Positions 1 through 8,094 are shown, numbered from the stretch's first letter. The stretch is 16,247 nucleotides of DNA from JAAYPI01 sp036734385 (GCA_036734385.1 DAIMYQ010000032.1:1-16247); one strand, 5' to 3'. Made by a program: numbers and translations. Notes: generated by a model from the sequence alone, not told the origin.

Positions 1-1387
1 ACTTCCCGATACAAAAGCGACTGAAGATATTACCAAGTACCTCATCTGTAGTAATTTGCCCTGTAATCTCTCCTAAAAAATGCAGGCATTCTCGTACATC
101 CTGACTTAAGAAATCGCCGGAGATATGTTCTTGTAAACCTTTTTGCACTCGGCGAATAGCAACTAATGCCTGACTCAAAGCTTCATAGTGACGCAGGTTG
201 GTTACAATAACATCATTCTCGCCAATCTGAGGTATTTGTGTGGCTTTGAGCAATTTATCAACCAATTCCTGCATATTTTGTTTTTCTTTAGCAGAAATAA
301 ACACTCTATCGGCATTAATATTGTTAAATAATTGTTCCAAAATAGTACATTCTTCTTGGTCTATTTTGTCCAATTTATTGAACACTAGAATCATTTTTTT
401 ACCTTCGCTGCGTGGCACAATCCGATCTGCCATCCAATCTATATGTTCACTAACCTGTGTAGCATCAATCAACCAAAGTACAATTGAGGCTTGTTCTATT
501 TGCTGAAGACTACGCTTTATGCCGATATTTTCAATAACATCTTCCGTTTCACGAATACCTGCGGTATCGATAAATCGGAACGTAATACCTCCTATATTGA
601 CAACATCTTCAATAACATCTCTTGTCGTACCGTGAATATCGGAAACAATAGCTTTTTCTTCGTTCAGAAACAAATTTAGCAACGTCGACTTACCGGAATT
701 TGTTTCTCCGACAATGGCTACCGGAATACCTTTTTTAATCACGTTTCCCACACGGAAAGAATCCGTTAAACGGGCTAATTTTGTTTCAATAGACGATGCT
801 AACTCTTCTAATTTCTTTCGATCCGCAAATTCTACATCTTCTTCGCTAAAATCAAGTTCCAGCTCTATTAATGAAGTAAAATCCAACAATTGGGCACGCA
901 AAGACATCAGTTCTTGAGAAAATCCGCCACGCATTTGATTCATCGCCACACGATGAGAAGAAGCCGAATGTGAGGCTATCAAATCGGCAATAGCTTCCGC
1001 CTGACTTAAATCCATTTTACCGTTCAAAAAGGCTCGCTGCGTAAATTCTCCGGGTTGAGCCAACTGACAACCGTTTTTCAGTAATAATTGGATGATTAAC
1101 TGTTGTATATACGCCGAACCATGACAGGCTATTTCGATCAAATCCTCTCCCGTAAAAGAATGTGGAGCCTTAAAAACAGAAAGTAATACTTCGTCAACAA
1201 TCTGCTTTTCATCTTTAATTCTTCCAAAATGGATGGAATTAGCGGACATTTGTTTGACTGAAAAATCTTTGTTCACAGAATCAAAAATTTTGTCACAAAT
1301 AGGCAGAGCATCTTTTCCGGAAACTCTTATCACGGCAATGGCTGACTGACCTGCTGCCGTTGAAATGGCACAAATGTTTGAACTCAT
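1..1387 (-). CDS. mnmE: tRNA uridine-5-carboxymethylaminomethyl modification GTPase MnmE (TrmE); stop codon cut by window edge
   Basis: MnmE works with MnmG to modify the wobble uridine (U34) of certain tRNAs, using GTP, K+, a folate one-carbon donor and FAD. The frame reads 462 residues from the ATG at 1387. An N-terminal folate-binding region is followed by a helical domain interrupted by a G domain: P-loop GETNSGKS near 227-234, GTTRD just after it, DTAG at 274-277, NKLD at 337-340. The protein ends FCIGK, whose Cys459 is the family's C-terminal catalytic cysteine. Length matches the usual 450-465. Only the first base of the stop is inside the window, so the protein is complete. The start is fixed by an in-frame TAA two codons upstream. 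The gene has its own -7 box (1416-1423) and lies beyond a terminator closing the upstream unit, so it is transcribed separately. Confidence 0.97.
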   Translation of the reverse strand, partial: MSSNICAISTAAGQSAIAVIRVSGKDALPICDKIFDSVNKDFSVKQMSANSIHFGRIKDEKQIVDEVLLSVFKAPHSFTGEDLIEIACHGSAYIQQLIIQLLLKNGCQLAQPGEFTQRAFLNGKMDLSQAEAIADLIASHSASSHRVAMNQMRGGFSQELMSLRAQLLDFTSLIELELDFSEEDVEFADRKKLEELASSIETKLARLTDSFRVGNVIKKGIPVAIVGETNSGKSTLLNLFLNEEKAIVSDIHGTTRDVIEDVVNIGGITFRFIDTAGIRETEDVIENIGIKRSLQQIEQASIVLWLIDATQVSEHIDWMADRIVPRSEGKKMILVFNKLDKIDQEECTILEQLFNNINADRVFISAKEKQNMQELVDKLLKATQIPQIGENDVIVTNLRHYEALSQALVAIRRVQKGLQEHISGDFLSQDVRECLHFLGEITGQITTDEVLGNIFSRFCIGK

Positions 1388-1409
1388 TTTTTACTGATTA
1401 AAAAGCTGT

Positions 1410-1470
1410 ATTGGGCAAAAGTAATGAAAATAATGAAATGGCGTAAGAATAGAATAAGAATTTGCCCGAT
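1410..1470. repeat. Imperfect 10-bp inverted repeat around the mnmE promoter
   Basis: The arms are ATTGGGCAAA (1410-1419) and TTTGCCCGAT (1461-1470). They are complementary at 9 of 10 positions, with one G-T pair, and separated by 41 bases. The left arm overlaps the -7 box of mnmE. This could be a split operator or chance; no regulator is known. Confidence 0.3.
1416..1423 (-). promoter_or_regulatory. Bacteroidetes -7 promoter box for mnmE
   Basis: On the minus strand this reads TACTTTTG, a full match to the Bacteroidetes -7 consensus TAnnTTTG, 28 bases before the mnmE ATG. The same octamer precedes rsmE. No clear -33 TTTG is seen about 20 bases upstream. Confidence 0.6.
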
Positions 1471-1519
1471 TGATGGGAAACAAAGCCTGAACTTAAAAGT
1501 TTTTTGTTTTTTATGTTAC

Positions 1520-1546
1520 AAAAAAAGGAATCCCGAAAGACTCCTT
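1520..1546 (-). terminator. Rho-independent terminator closing the porU-porV-ispF-lipoprotein unit
   Basis: Read on the minus strand, AAGGAGTC and GGATTCCTT-type arms form a stem of about 8 bp (one G-T pair) with a short TTTCG loop, followed at once by seven T residues. It lies about 30 bases after the stop of the small lipoprotein gene and before the mnmE promoter, separating the two units. Confidence 0.75.
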
Positions 1547-1575
1547 CTATTGCTTACACCGCAAAAATCACCTTA

Positions 1576-1710
1576 TTACGAACGAACGGCATCATTGGCG
1601 GGCTGTTCTGTATTTGTTTGTCCTAATCCACAATTGCAACGACTAGTCTGACAACTTTGCAAGCACAAAACGGACATTACAAAAACGGCTACTACTACTA
1701 TTTTTTTCAT
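1576..1710 (-). CDS. Small cysteine-rich lipoprotein (44 aa)
   Basis: This short gene reads 44 residues from the ATG at 1710 to the TAA at 1576-1578. It opens with MKKIVVVAVFVMSVLCLQSC: two lysines, a hydrophobic stretch and a lipobox LQSC with Cys20 as the lipidated residue, so a signal peptidase II lipoprotein is expected. The mature part would be only 25 residues, with further cysteines at 25 and 27 (C-x4-C-x-C), a GLG turn and a polar tail. I do not recognise a family. It begins 38 bases after the ispF stop, has no TAnnTTTG box of its own, and is followed closely by a strong terminator, so it is probably the last gene of the porU-porV-ispF unit. Lipobox, position and terminator support a real gene; its role is unknown. 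It could also be a decayed remnant of a longer lipoprotein. Confidence 0.68.
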   Translation of the reverse strand: MKKIVVVAVFVMSVLCLQSCQTSRCNCGLGQTNTEQPANDAVRS

Positions 1711-1748
1711 CACTTTAAAATTTTATGTTTGTTTCTAAATATTTTGTA

Positions 1749-2228
1749 TCAATCTTTTTGTATCAAAACAGTAGCATACGCTGCCATGCCTTCTTTTCTT
1801 CCTATAAATCCCATTTTTTCCGATGTTGTCGCTTTAATAGAAATATCTTCCACCGATATGGAAAGAACTTCAGCCATTTTCCGTTTCATTTCCTCAATAT
1901 AAGGATTCAATTTAGGTTCTTCGGCACAAATAAGAGCATCAATATTGGAAATTTCGAAGCCTTTTTTCCTTACCATTTTTATTGACTCTTTCAGCAATAC
2001 CTTGCTGTCAATATTTTCGAATTGAGAAGAAGTATCCGGAAAATGGAATCCTATATTGCGTAAATTTGCAGCACCTAGCAACGCATCACAAGTAGCATGA
2101 ATAAGAACATCTGCATCGGAATGACCCAGTAAACCTATTTCATGATTGATTTTTATACCACCCAGCCATAACGGGCGACCTTCTGCCAATTGGTGCACAT
2201 CATATCCAAATCCGACACGTATTTTCAT
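1749..2228 (-). CDS. ispF: 2-C-methyl-D-erythritol 2,4-cyclodiphosphate synthase IspF
   Basis: IspF cyclises CDP-ME 2-phosphate to ME-cPP with release of CMP, the fifth step of the MEP isoprenoid pathway in the cytosol. It forms a trimer with active sites between subunits. The 159-residue length is normal. Metal ligands are visible as D10-V-H12 (GYDVH) and H44 in the HSDADVLIHATCDALLGAA segment; HFPDT follows at 62-66, and ATTSEKMGFIGR near the C terminus is the nucleotide-binding region. One oddity: the usual R/G-D-I-G before HFPDT is R-N-I-G here, so N58 replaces the aspartate equivalent to E. coli Asp56. The ATG lies 17 bases after the porV stop, so the gene is very likely translated from the porV transcript. 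porU-porV-ispF order is known from other Bacteroidales. Confidence 0.96.
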   Translation of the reverse strand: MKIRVGFGYDVHQLAEGRPLWLGGIKINHEIGLLGHSDADVLIHATCDALLGAANLRNIGFHFPDTSSQFENIDSKVLLKESIKMVRKKGFEISNIDALICAEEPKLNPYIEEMKRKMAEVLSISVEDISIKATTSEKMGFIGRKEGMAAYATVLIQKD

Positions 2229-2245
2229 TCGTTGAAATAGAGATC

Positions 2246-3445
2246 TTACTCCCCTATCATTTGTTTAATTCCATCTAAAGTGAACGCAAGGCTAAAACGT
2301 AAGGTTTGGTCAAGAGGATTAGTTTGAGCCACAGATATTACATACGCAACATCAAGCGAAAGAACATTTAATTTAAACCCTGCACCAAGAGTGAAATATT
2401 TTCTGTTTCCCTTATTTTCACTTTCATGAAAATATCCGCCACGTGCAAAAAATTGGTTATTATAAGCATATTCCAAACCTAACGACCACATGATTTCTTG
2501 CAATTCTTCAGAAAAACCACCAGGAGCATCAGAGAAAGAAGTAAAAATTCCTGAAATAGGATCGCCATTATTGTATTTAACTAAGCGAGCATCGTAATCA
2601 GTATCAGACTCTCCGTCCTTCTGAATCGGACGAGAGGGAACTAACAATTTGTTCAAGTCCAAATTAATGGACATTTTATTATATGGGTCAAATGGATAAT
2701 TGAACGAACCTCCTAAACGCAGATTGGTAGGCAAGAAAGCCGTATTTTCGGCATCTCCATAAGATATTTTAGAACCAATATTCGATATATTTAAACCGGC
2801 AGCGGCAAAACCCTCACCGGAAGATAACGTAACAGGTGCACCATAATAGGCAGAAATATCTGCTGCAACGGCCTTACCCGGACTAAGCGTTTCAGCGTCT
2901 TCGGTAGCAGCTCCACCCAATAAATCAGAATAAATGAATCGCAAAGAAACACCCATAGAAAAATTTTCAGCCAAAATACGGGAATACGTTGCATCTACAG
3001 CAACATCATAGGGCTTGGCGGTCATTGCCGGTGAAGTTTCATCTTTTCTTATAATTACCTCTCCTAAAGAAAAATAACGCATTGACATGGCAACAGCTTG
3101 AACATCACCAATTTTGTAAAATCCTGAAAGATAAGCCAAATCAATGTCTTTTACTAATTTTCTTAACCAAGGAGTATAAGAAAGAGATGCACCCCCTGCA
3201 CCACTAATAAAAGCATACTTCGCAGGATTCCAATACGAAGAAGTAGCATCTGGCGTAGTAGCAGCACCGACATCCCCCATACCACCTCCACGAGCATCCG
3301 GAGCTATCGATAAAAAAGGAACACCAGAAGTTATCGGATTAAATGCATTTGCTTCACCATTTATAGTAGTCACTGCCAAGGCGTTAAAAAAACCTCCGAA
3401 AAGTAATACAACTACAAGAACGGAAGGGAACAATTTTTTCATCAT
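2246..3445 (-). CDS. porV: Type IX secretion outer-membrane shuttle protein PorV (LptO)
   Basis: PorV is a FadL-like outer-membrane beta-barrel that takes folded cargo from the SprA translocon and carries it to the sortase PorU. The family hallmark appears after the signal peptide: PFLSIAPDARGGGMGDVGAA, then SSYWNPAKYAF. A signal peptide (MMKKLFPSVLVVVLLFGG...ALA) predicts cleavage after ALA. Many alternating hydrophobic segments follow, and the chain ends LRFSLAFTLDGIKQMIGE. I place the start at 3445 (399 residues); the next codon is also ATG. The open frame continues 22 codons upstream to 3511, but that would overlap the porU stop, put a charged non-signal segment ahead of the signal peptide and contain a TATATTTG promoter box. 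P. gingivalis PorV (PG0027) is about 390 residues and also lies beside porU. Confidence 0.95.
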   Translation of the reverse strand: MMKKLFPSVLVVVLLFGGFFNALAVTTINGEANAFNPITSGVPFLSIAPDARGGGMGDVGAATTPDATSSYWNPAKYAFISGAGGASLSYTPWLRKLVKDIDLAYLSGFYKIGDVQAVAMSMRYFSLGEVIIRKDETSPAMTAKPYDVAVDATYSRILAENFSMGVSLRFIYSDLLGGAATEDAETLSPGKAVAADISAYYGAPVTLSSGEGFAAAGLNISNIGSKISYGDAENTAFLPTNLRLGGSFNYPFDPYNKMSINLDLNKLLVPSRPIQKDGESDTDYDARLVKYNNGDPISGIFTSFSDAPGGFSEELQEIMWSLGLEYAYNNQFFARGGYFHESENKGNRKYFTLGAGFKLNVLSLDVAYVISVAQTNPLDQTLRFSLAFTLDGIKQMIGE

Positions 3446-3475
3446 ATGTATTTTCTTAATTACGAATAAAGACTG

Positions 3476-3483
3476 CAAATATA
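3476..3483 (-). promoter_or_regulatory. Bacteroidetes -7 promoter box for porV
   Basis: On the minus strand this reads TATATTTG, a full match to TAnnTTTG, 30 bases before the chosen porV start and just after the porU stop. It suggests that porV, ispF and the lipoprotein can be transcribed apart from porU. No clear -33 TTTG is seen. Confidence 0.5.
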
Positions 3484-3500
3484 ACGCTATTTTTAATATT

Positions 3501-6500
3501 TTATTGTCCAATAATTATAATCTTTTGGACTTCTGTGGTATAAGCCCCTTCAGGCGTTTTGAGTTTAACACTCATTAGGTAAACTCCCGGGTGAACCTTG
3601 TTTCCGGAGCTATCTGTCAAATTCCATGTTACTCGGGCAACGCCATCACTTGTAAGTATTGTTTGTTTCGATTCCCAAAACATTCTTCCCGAAAGATCAA
3701 ACAACATGAAAGTAGCACTCATCAATGCATCGGGTCTGCTGTATTCAAAATATAGGGTCGTTTCTGTAGAAGCAGGGTTAGGATATGCATAAAAAGAATA
3801 AATAGTTGGTCTAATGCTATCATTAACATTAAAGTAAAGTGTTTTTGTTGTAGATATATTTTGCAGATTCCATACCTTAAATTGCAATTCGTAAGAACCA
3901 ACAGCCAATTTTGGTAATTGATATTTGATTGTACCGCTCTTATAATCATCAAGGGTAGCTTCATAATAATCGTTAAGTACATACGTATACTCTGACTCGT
4001 CATTCAACTTCAATTGTATATCATGACCAATTCCGGCACCTACGGTATTAATGCCATATTTATCAGTCATGTAGGCATAAAAAACAGGAGTAGAATTAAC
4101 CGTTTGCCCTGACTCAAAGTGAGGAGTATTGAGATACATAATAACCTGAGGACCATCGGCATTAGTATCTATATTTTCATCGTTGGAGCCTCCGACAAGA
4201 AAGTTTTCAGAATATCCGTGAGCTTCTATATTATTTATGGTATCCGCAGCGTAATACAATATACGACCTGTTCCATATCGATAACTAATATCTTTGGGTA
4301 CCATAAATGTAATGGCAAATTCTCCATTTACAACCTGTGTTTTACCAGAAAAAATAACATTGGGTCTGTCTTTGTAAACAAAGGCGGTATCTGTTTTATT
4401 GGCTAATGTTTTCAGCGTTTCCTCTTTGTCATACACTACCACATTCATCTGTCCATTAAAATTTGATAGGACATCGGTTTGTGCATCGTTTTCAACATAA
4501 CCCTTTATCGTAACTAAACTGAGAGAACTAATGGTTGCTGTATCAGGCAAGACAGATTCATTAATTTCAGTTGTTACAACATTATTTTTGGGATAAGAGA
4601 GTTTCATGGCAGGATCTCCCAATAGTACAAAATTTAATTTATTGTCATCATTTCCAAGAGCCACCTTTGATTTACGTAATATTTCCCCTATTGACAAAGG
4701 ATTTTCAACATCTTCCGGAATAATATTTTTATAAATTTGTTTACTTAAACTATAATTCTTGTCTTCAAATACAAGCCTCGTAGTAGTAATAAGTCCAATT
4801 CCTCCACCGTAAGGGTTCAGTAATACTTTCATGCCTAAAGAAGATTTGTTATTATCATATTGACTAAGATCGCAAGTGGCTGTAATCCATAAAGGGAGAT
4901 TTTTATTGGTCATACTAACTACATCACTCGCCACAATGGTTTGTTCTTCGGTCATGGAATTAGTACTTCCATGCCCAATGTAATTAAACACCAACAATCC
5001 CGATTTTAATAAATTTAGGATTCGTTCACGTGCGGCAGGATAAGAAATTCCACTGGCATTTTGGACTGCCTGATAAGAATCTAGATAAACCTTGATTGGT
5101 TGATATTGGAGAGATTTTTCCTGTAAAGAGGCAGCTAAAGCATCCGATTGAGCCATAAATCGATTACCATTCTCATCATCGGCTAGGAAAGCAAATAAAT
5201 TTTTCCAAGAACCCTTATTAGTATTATTAGCATAGGTAATAATTTTATCTATGACTTGCGTTCCTTCCGTAACTGTAGAAACAGGTAATCTACCAACAGC
5301 AATATCCATGGCATCAGAAGAGAGATCAGAACCTTCTTCATCATCCAAAAAGGCATAATAATCATCTGTTGTATAGGATACACTGGAACAAAAAGAATTA
5401 ACCGATTGATAACTCAACAATGGTTTAGACACCTTCGTTATTCCTCTATTATCATAGTACGAAACACCAAAAAGCAATAACGATTTGGGCATATTACCAG
5501 TATTTCCCCCGGCTCTGTCGTATAACATTTTCATTAACCACCTATAAGCTGTTGCGTCAGGTGTTCCGGATGAAAATTCATTATAAATCTGTTCCGGATT
5601 AACAATCAACACGCTCATAGCATCATGCGTTCTATGGTATTCTGCCAACCGATTAGCATCTGAATAAGATTCAGAAGATGCAATAATAACCATATCTGCT
5701 TGACTTATACCATGTAAATTTTGATTAGCTACTTGTCCTACAATTTCAGGTTTTGGGTATGATACGTTCGTATTTATCGCCAAAAATTGTCTAACAATAT
5801 TTTCAGAATCTATGGGAGCAACAAAAGCCATTGTTCCCTCGTTGTATATTGTCGGAATCTCAGAAATATTTAACGGGTCCGTTATTTCCCAAATTTTTGT
5901 GTTTGAATTCGTATTTTCCACGTTGTACTGAATAGCCTTATAACGATTTGCAACATCTGCATTTCGGAAATATAAATAATCAGCATCCATTTTTAACTGC
6001 TGATAGGCATTGACACGGATATAATCTAGATAACCATAAGCACTCGTCGCAGATTTTTCGTAGGTCAAACTAACCGATACTCCATCAGTAAAAGTTGGGT
6101 ACAAAGACGTATTATACAAAGTTTTATTTGCAACATAGTAATAGTTAGGAATTCCAGACACTACAATTTTAGAAGATTGTACCACATTATTAACTGCAAC
6201 TGAATACGTACTAGTCGAAGAAGAATTTGCAAGAGCAGCGATATCTACTCGCATTTTCTTTGAAGTTACAATATTGGGTAAGGAAAACGAAAATGTATAT
6301 GACAAGTTACTCCCTTCAAATTTCTGACCATACCACTCTCTACCTGACTCCAATAAATTAACGCTTTCTTGTTCTTGAAGAGCATAGTTGAGAAAATCAG
6401 TTACAGTATCAGCAGGAGTTGTAGTTTCAGCTGCTCGTTGTACAATTTTTTTACCTGTTCCGGCATCAGATGTAACAAAATAATACCCATAGTTTGAATA

Positions 6501-7334
6501 ATAATTTTGTTCGTGCTCAAAAACTTTAGTTGTATAGTTATACGACCATTTTATGGTACCTTGTGCATGAAACAAAATATAATCTCCCGCACCAAAGACA
6601 TTATCGGAACCTTTTTCCATAAAAATAGCCATTTCAGGCAAGTCGTCTGCGGCACGCTCTACACTGAAATCTTCGGGCAAAATAGCACCTCCATAACCAA
6701 AAATACGGACATTAGCGGGATTGGTTATGCCCATAGACACTAAATCCTCATACGTCAACTTGTATATTCCTGTGGTGGCAACTCTGATTTTATACCAATT
6801 GCCACTTGCCAAAACCGAATTGCTTGCATATTGATGCAGAGTCGTTCCTCCGGCTAAAATGCTTTTGAGAAGTGACCTATTGGAAGTTAATTGCAACACA
6901 GCAGAAACTATTTTTTTATAAGCATCTCCCTGTTTAACAATCGGACAAAAATATATTTGAAGACTTGGTTTTCGTTTTTCAATGGATACATATCGCTGAA
7001 ATGCTACAGAATCGGTAAAACTCTTACCGGAAGATGTGATTAGAGCTATTTCTTCGGGAGTACAATCCTGATAAACTATTTCTTTTAACCGAGGAGTATA
7101 GAGAGAAGCTGCATTTTTATCATTGACAGACATGGAAAAATGATAGTAAGGAAGCTTTGATTCATCTAAGTAAGACGCCTGTTCAAAAGACAACCGATTT
7201 TCTTGTATTGTATCATAAGAAAATGGCTGAATACCTTGCCAACTCACCGCAACAGGATAAGATGCAACACTTTCAGCAAAAGTGTATTGCACCAAAAAAA
7301 GCAAGAGAGAAAGGGCTCCTATTTTGAACTTCAT
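3501..7334 (-). CDS. porU: Type IX secretion system sortase PorU (gingipain-like C25 cysteine protease)
   Basis: PorU is the surface sortase of the T9SS. It cleaves the C-terminal domain from secreted cargo and joins the cargo to A-LPS; it works with PorV at the attachment complex. The 1277 residues begin with a signal peptide (MKFKIGALSLLLFLVQYTFA). The middle third is a gingipain-like C25 domain with catalytic His788 in YIGHGST and Cys821 in ITATCD. The 33-residue gap equals that between the catalytic His and Cys of RgpB. The last ~85 residues (from YAYPNPASTETTLYF through LFDLSGR to VQKIIIIGQ) are a type A T9SS C-terminal domain, as known for PorU. It starts 15 bases after the FAH-family stop, in the same frame, behind AAGGAA. 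It is somewhat longer than P. gingivalis PorU (about 1158). Confidence 0.95.
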   Translation of the reverse strand: MKFKIGALSLLLFLVQYTFAESVASYPVAVSWQGIQPFSYDTIQENRLSFEQASYLDESKLPYYHFSMSVNDKNAASLYTPRLKEIVYQDCTPEEIALITSSGKSFTDSVAFQRYVSIEKRKPSLQIYFCPIVKQGDAYKKIVSAVLQLTSNRSLLKSILAGGTTLHQYASNSVLASGNWYKIRVATTGIYKLTYEDLVSMGITNPANVRIFGYGGAILPEDFSVERAADDLPEMAIFMEKGSDNVFGAGDYILFHAQGTIKWSYNYTTKVFEHEQNYYSNYGYYFVTSDAGTGKKIVQRAAETTTPADTVTDFLNYALQEQESVNLLESGREWYGQKFEGSNLSYTFSFSLPNIVTSKKMRVDIAALANSSSTSTYSVAVNNVVQSSKIVVSGIPNYYYVANKTLYNTSLYPTFTDGVSVSLTYEKSATSAYGYLDYIRVNAYQQLKMDADYLYFRNADVANRYKAIQYNVENTNSNTKIWEITDPLNISEIPTIYNEGTMAFVAPIDSENIVRQFLAINTNVSYPKPEIVGQVANQNLHGISQADMVIIASSESYSDANRLAEYHRTHDAMSVLIVNPEQIYNEFSSGTPDATAYRWLMKMLYDRAGGNTGNMPKSLLLFGVSYYDNRGITKVSKPLLSYQSVNSFCSSVSYTTDDYYAFLDDEEGSDLSSDAMDIAVGRLPVSTVTEGTQVIDKIITYANNTNKGSWKNLFAFLADDENGNRFMAQSDALAASLQEKSLQYQPIKVYLDSYQAVQNASGISYPAARERILNLLKSGLLVFNYIGHGSTNSMTEEQTIVASDVVSMTNKNLPLWITATCDLSQYDNNKSSLGMKVLLNPYGGGIGLITTTRLVFEDKNYSLSKQIYKNIIPEDVENPLSIGEILRKSKVALGNDDNKLNFVLLGDPAMKLSYPKNNVVTTEINESVLPDTATISSLSLVTIKGYVENDAQTDVLSNFNGQMNVVVYDKEETLKTLANKTDTAFVYKDRPNVIFSGKTQVVNGEFAITFMVPKDISYRYGTGRILYYAADTINNIEAHGYSENFLVGGSNDENIDTNADGPQVIMYLNTPHFESGQTVNSTPVFYAYMTDKYGINTVGAGIGHDIQLKLNDESEYTYVLNDYYEATLDDYKSGTIKYQLPKLAVGSYELQFKVWNLQNISTTKTLYFNVNDSIRPTIYSFYAYPNPASTETTLYFEYSRPDALMSATFMLFDLSGRMFWESKQTILTSDGVARVTWNLTDSSGNKVHPGVYLMSVKLKTPEGAYTTEVQKIIIIGQ

Positions 7335-7349
7335 TTCCTTTTTTATAAA

Positions 7350-7964
7350 TTATCGAACATAAAAATCAAACATCTTTTCCGCTTGTAAGTATCCTTCAAG
7401 GTGGTCATCCTTGGTAACCGGACCAACGCCAACCGGAGTTCCTGTAAAAATCAAATCCCCAATTTTTAAGGTAAAAAAACGGCTTACGTAGGCTATAATC
7501 TCATTAACTGGAAAAATCATGTTTTTAGTATTACTTTCTTGCATTATTTTTCCATTCATCGCGAGATAAAAATCCATGTTTTGAACATCACCTCCAAAAT
7601 GTTCCAATGGGATAAATTCACTTATTACAGCAGAGTTATCAAAAGCTTTACATATCTCCCAAGGTGAACCTTCGGCTTTTAGTTTACGTTGCAAATCGCG
7701 TGCCGTAAAATCTATACCCAACCCAACCTCACTGTAGTAACGAGAAGCAAATTTAGGAGCAATATTTTTCCCCAACCGGTCAATGCGAACCACCACTTCG
7801 GTTTCATAGTGAATTTCCTGCGAAAAATCAGGCAAGAAAAAAGGTTTGTTCCCCTTTAGCAATGCCGAATCAGGTTTACTGAAAATAACCGGCTCCGAGG
7901 GCAAACCATGTCCTAATTCTCTGTTATGCTCAACATAATTCCAACCTACTGCTATTATTTTCAT
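7350..7964 (-). CDS. Fumarylacetoacetate hydrolase-family protein (FAHD1/acylpyruvase-like)
   Basis: This 204-residue protein has the compact fold of the FAHD1/YcgM group, whose members hydrolyse acylpyruvates or decarboxylate oxaloacetate; the substrate here cannot be read from sequence. Metal ligands are visible as E54 and E56 (IHYETEVVV) and D85 (GIDFTARD), with K106 in CKAFD and the closing GTPVGVGPV loop. The start is secure: an in-frame TAA lies five codons upstream. It is the first gene of a leftward unit with porU and porV, preceded by a -7 box at 8026-8033. An FAH-family gene beside porU is, as I recall, also seen in P. gingivalis, but no functional link to secretion is known to me; promoter sharing is the simplest reading. 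Confidence 0.9.
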   Translation of the reverse strand: MKIIAVGWNYVEHNRELGHGLPSEPVIFSKPDSALLKGNKPFFLPDFSQEIHYETEVVVRIDRLGKNIAPKFASRYYSEVGLGIDFTARDLQRKLKAEGSPWEICKAFDNSAVISEFIPLEHFGGDVQNMDFYLAMNGKIMQESNTKNMIFPVNEIIAYVSRFFTLKIGDLIFTGTPVGVGPVTKDDHLEGYLQAEKMFDFYVR

Positions 7965-8025
7965 TGAAAATGTGATTTATTCGAATATTTTCCTTGCATT
8001 TTTCGATTTCAGATGATATGAATTA

Positions 8026-8033
8026 CAAAGATA
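8026..8033 (-). promoter_or_regulatory. Bacteroidetes -7 promoter box for the FAH-porU unit
   Basis: On the minus strand this reads TATCTTTG, a full match to TAnnTTTG, about 60 bases before the FAH-family ATG in the 130-bp divergent gap shared with yciH. The same octamer precedes the epimerase gene. No clear -33 box. Confidence 0.5.
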
Positions 8034-8051
8034 ATAATTTTTTTTATTCGG

Positions 8052-8069
8052 TAAGTTTTGTTTCTTTTG
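8052..8069 (+). promoter_or_regulatory. Possible -7 promoter region for the yciH-helicase-mtnN unit
   Basis: Two TTTTG tracts lie here, each one base off TAnnTTTG: AAGTTTTG (8053-8060) and TTCTTTTG (8062-8069). The second lies 25 bases before the yciH ATG, the same distance as for rsmE. There is no TTTG -33 box, so the assignment is tentative. Confidence 0.3.
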
Positions 8070-8094
8070 TAGAACATTCTTTCAAGAAAACCAA

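Noticed and set aside
1..1387. Possible truncation of mnmE by the window start
   Set aside because: The FCIGK terminus is present and the next base is T, so only the stop codon is cut.
1657..1985. Two plus-strand reading frames of 81 and 86 codons
   Set aside because: They lie antisense to ispF and the small lipoprotein gene, have no recognisable domain, and have phenylalanine/serine-rich composition typical of a reversed frame.
3446..3511. A 22-codon N-terminal extension of porV
   Set aside because: It overlaps the porU stop, contains a promoter box and would bury the signal peptide.
8077..8088. Palindrome TTCTTTCAAGAA upstream of yciH
   Set aside because: Five-base arms with a two-base spacer in AT-rich DNA are expected by chance; no T-tract and no known operator match.
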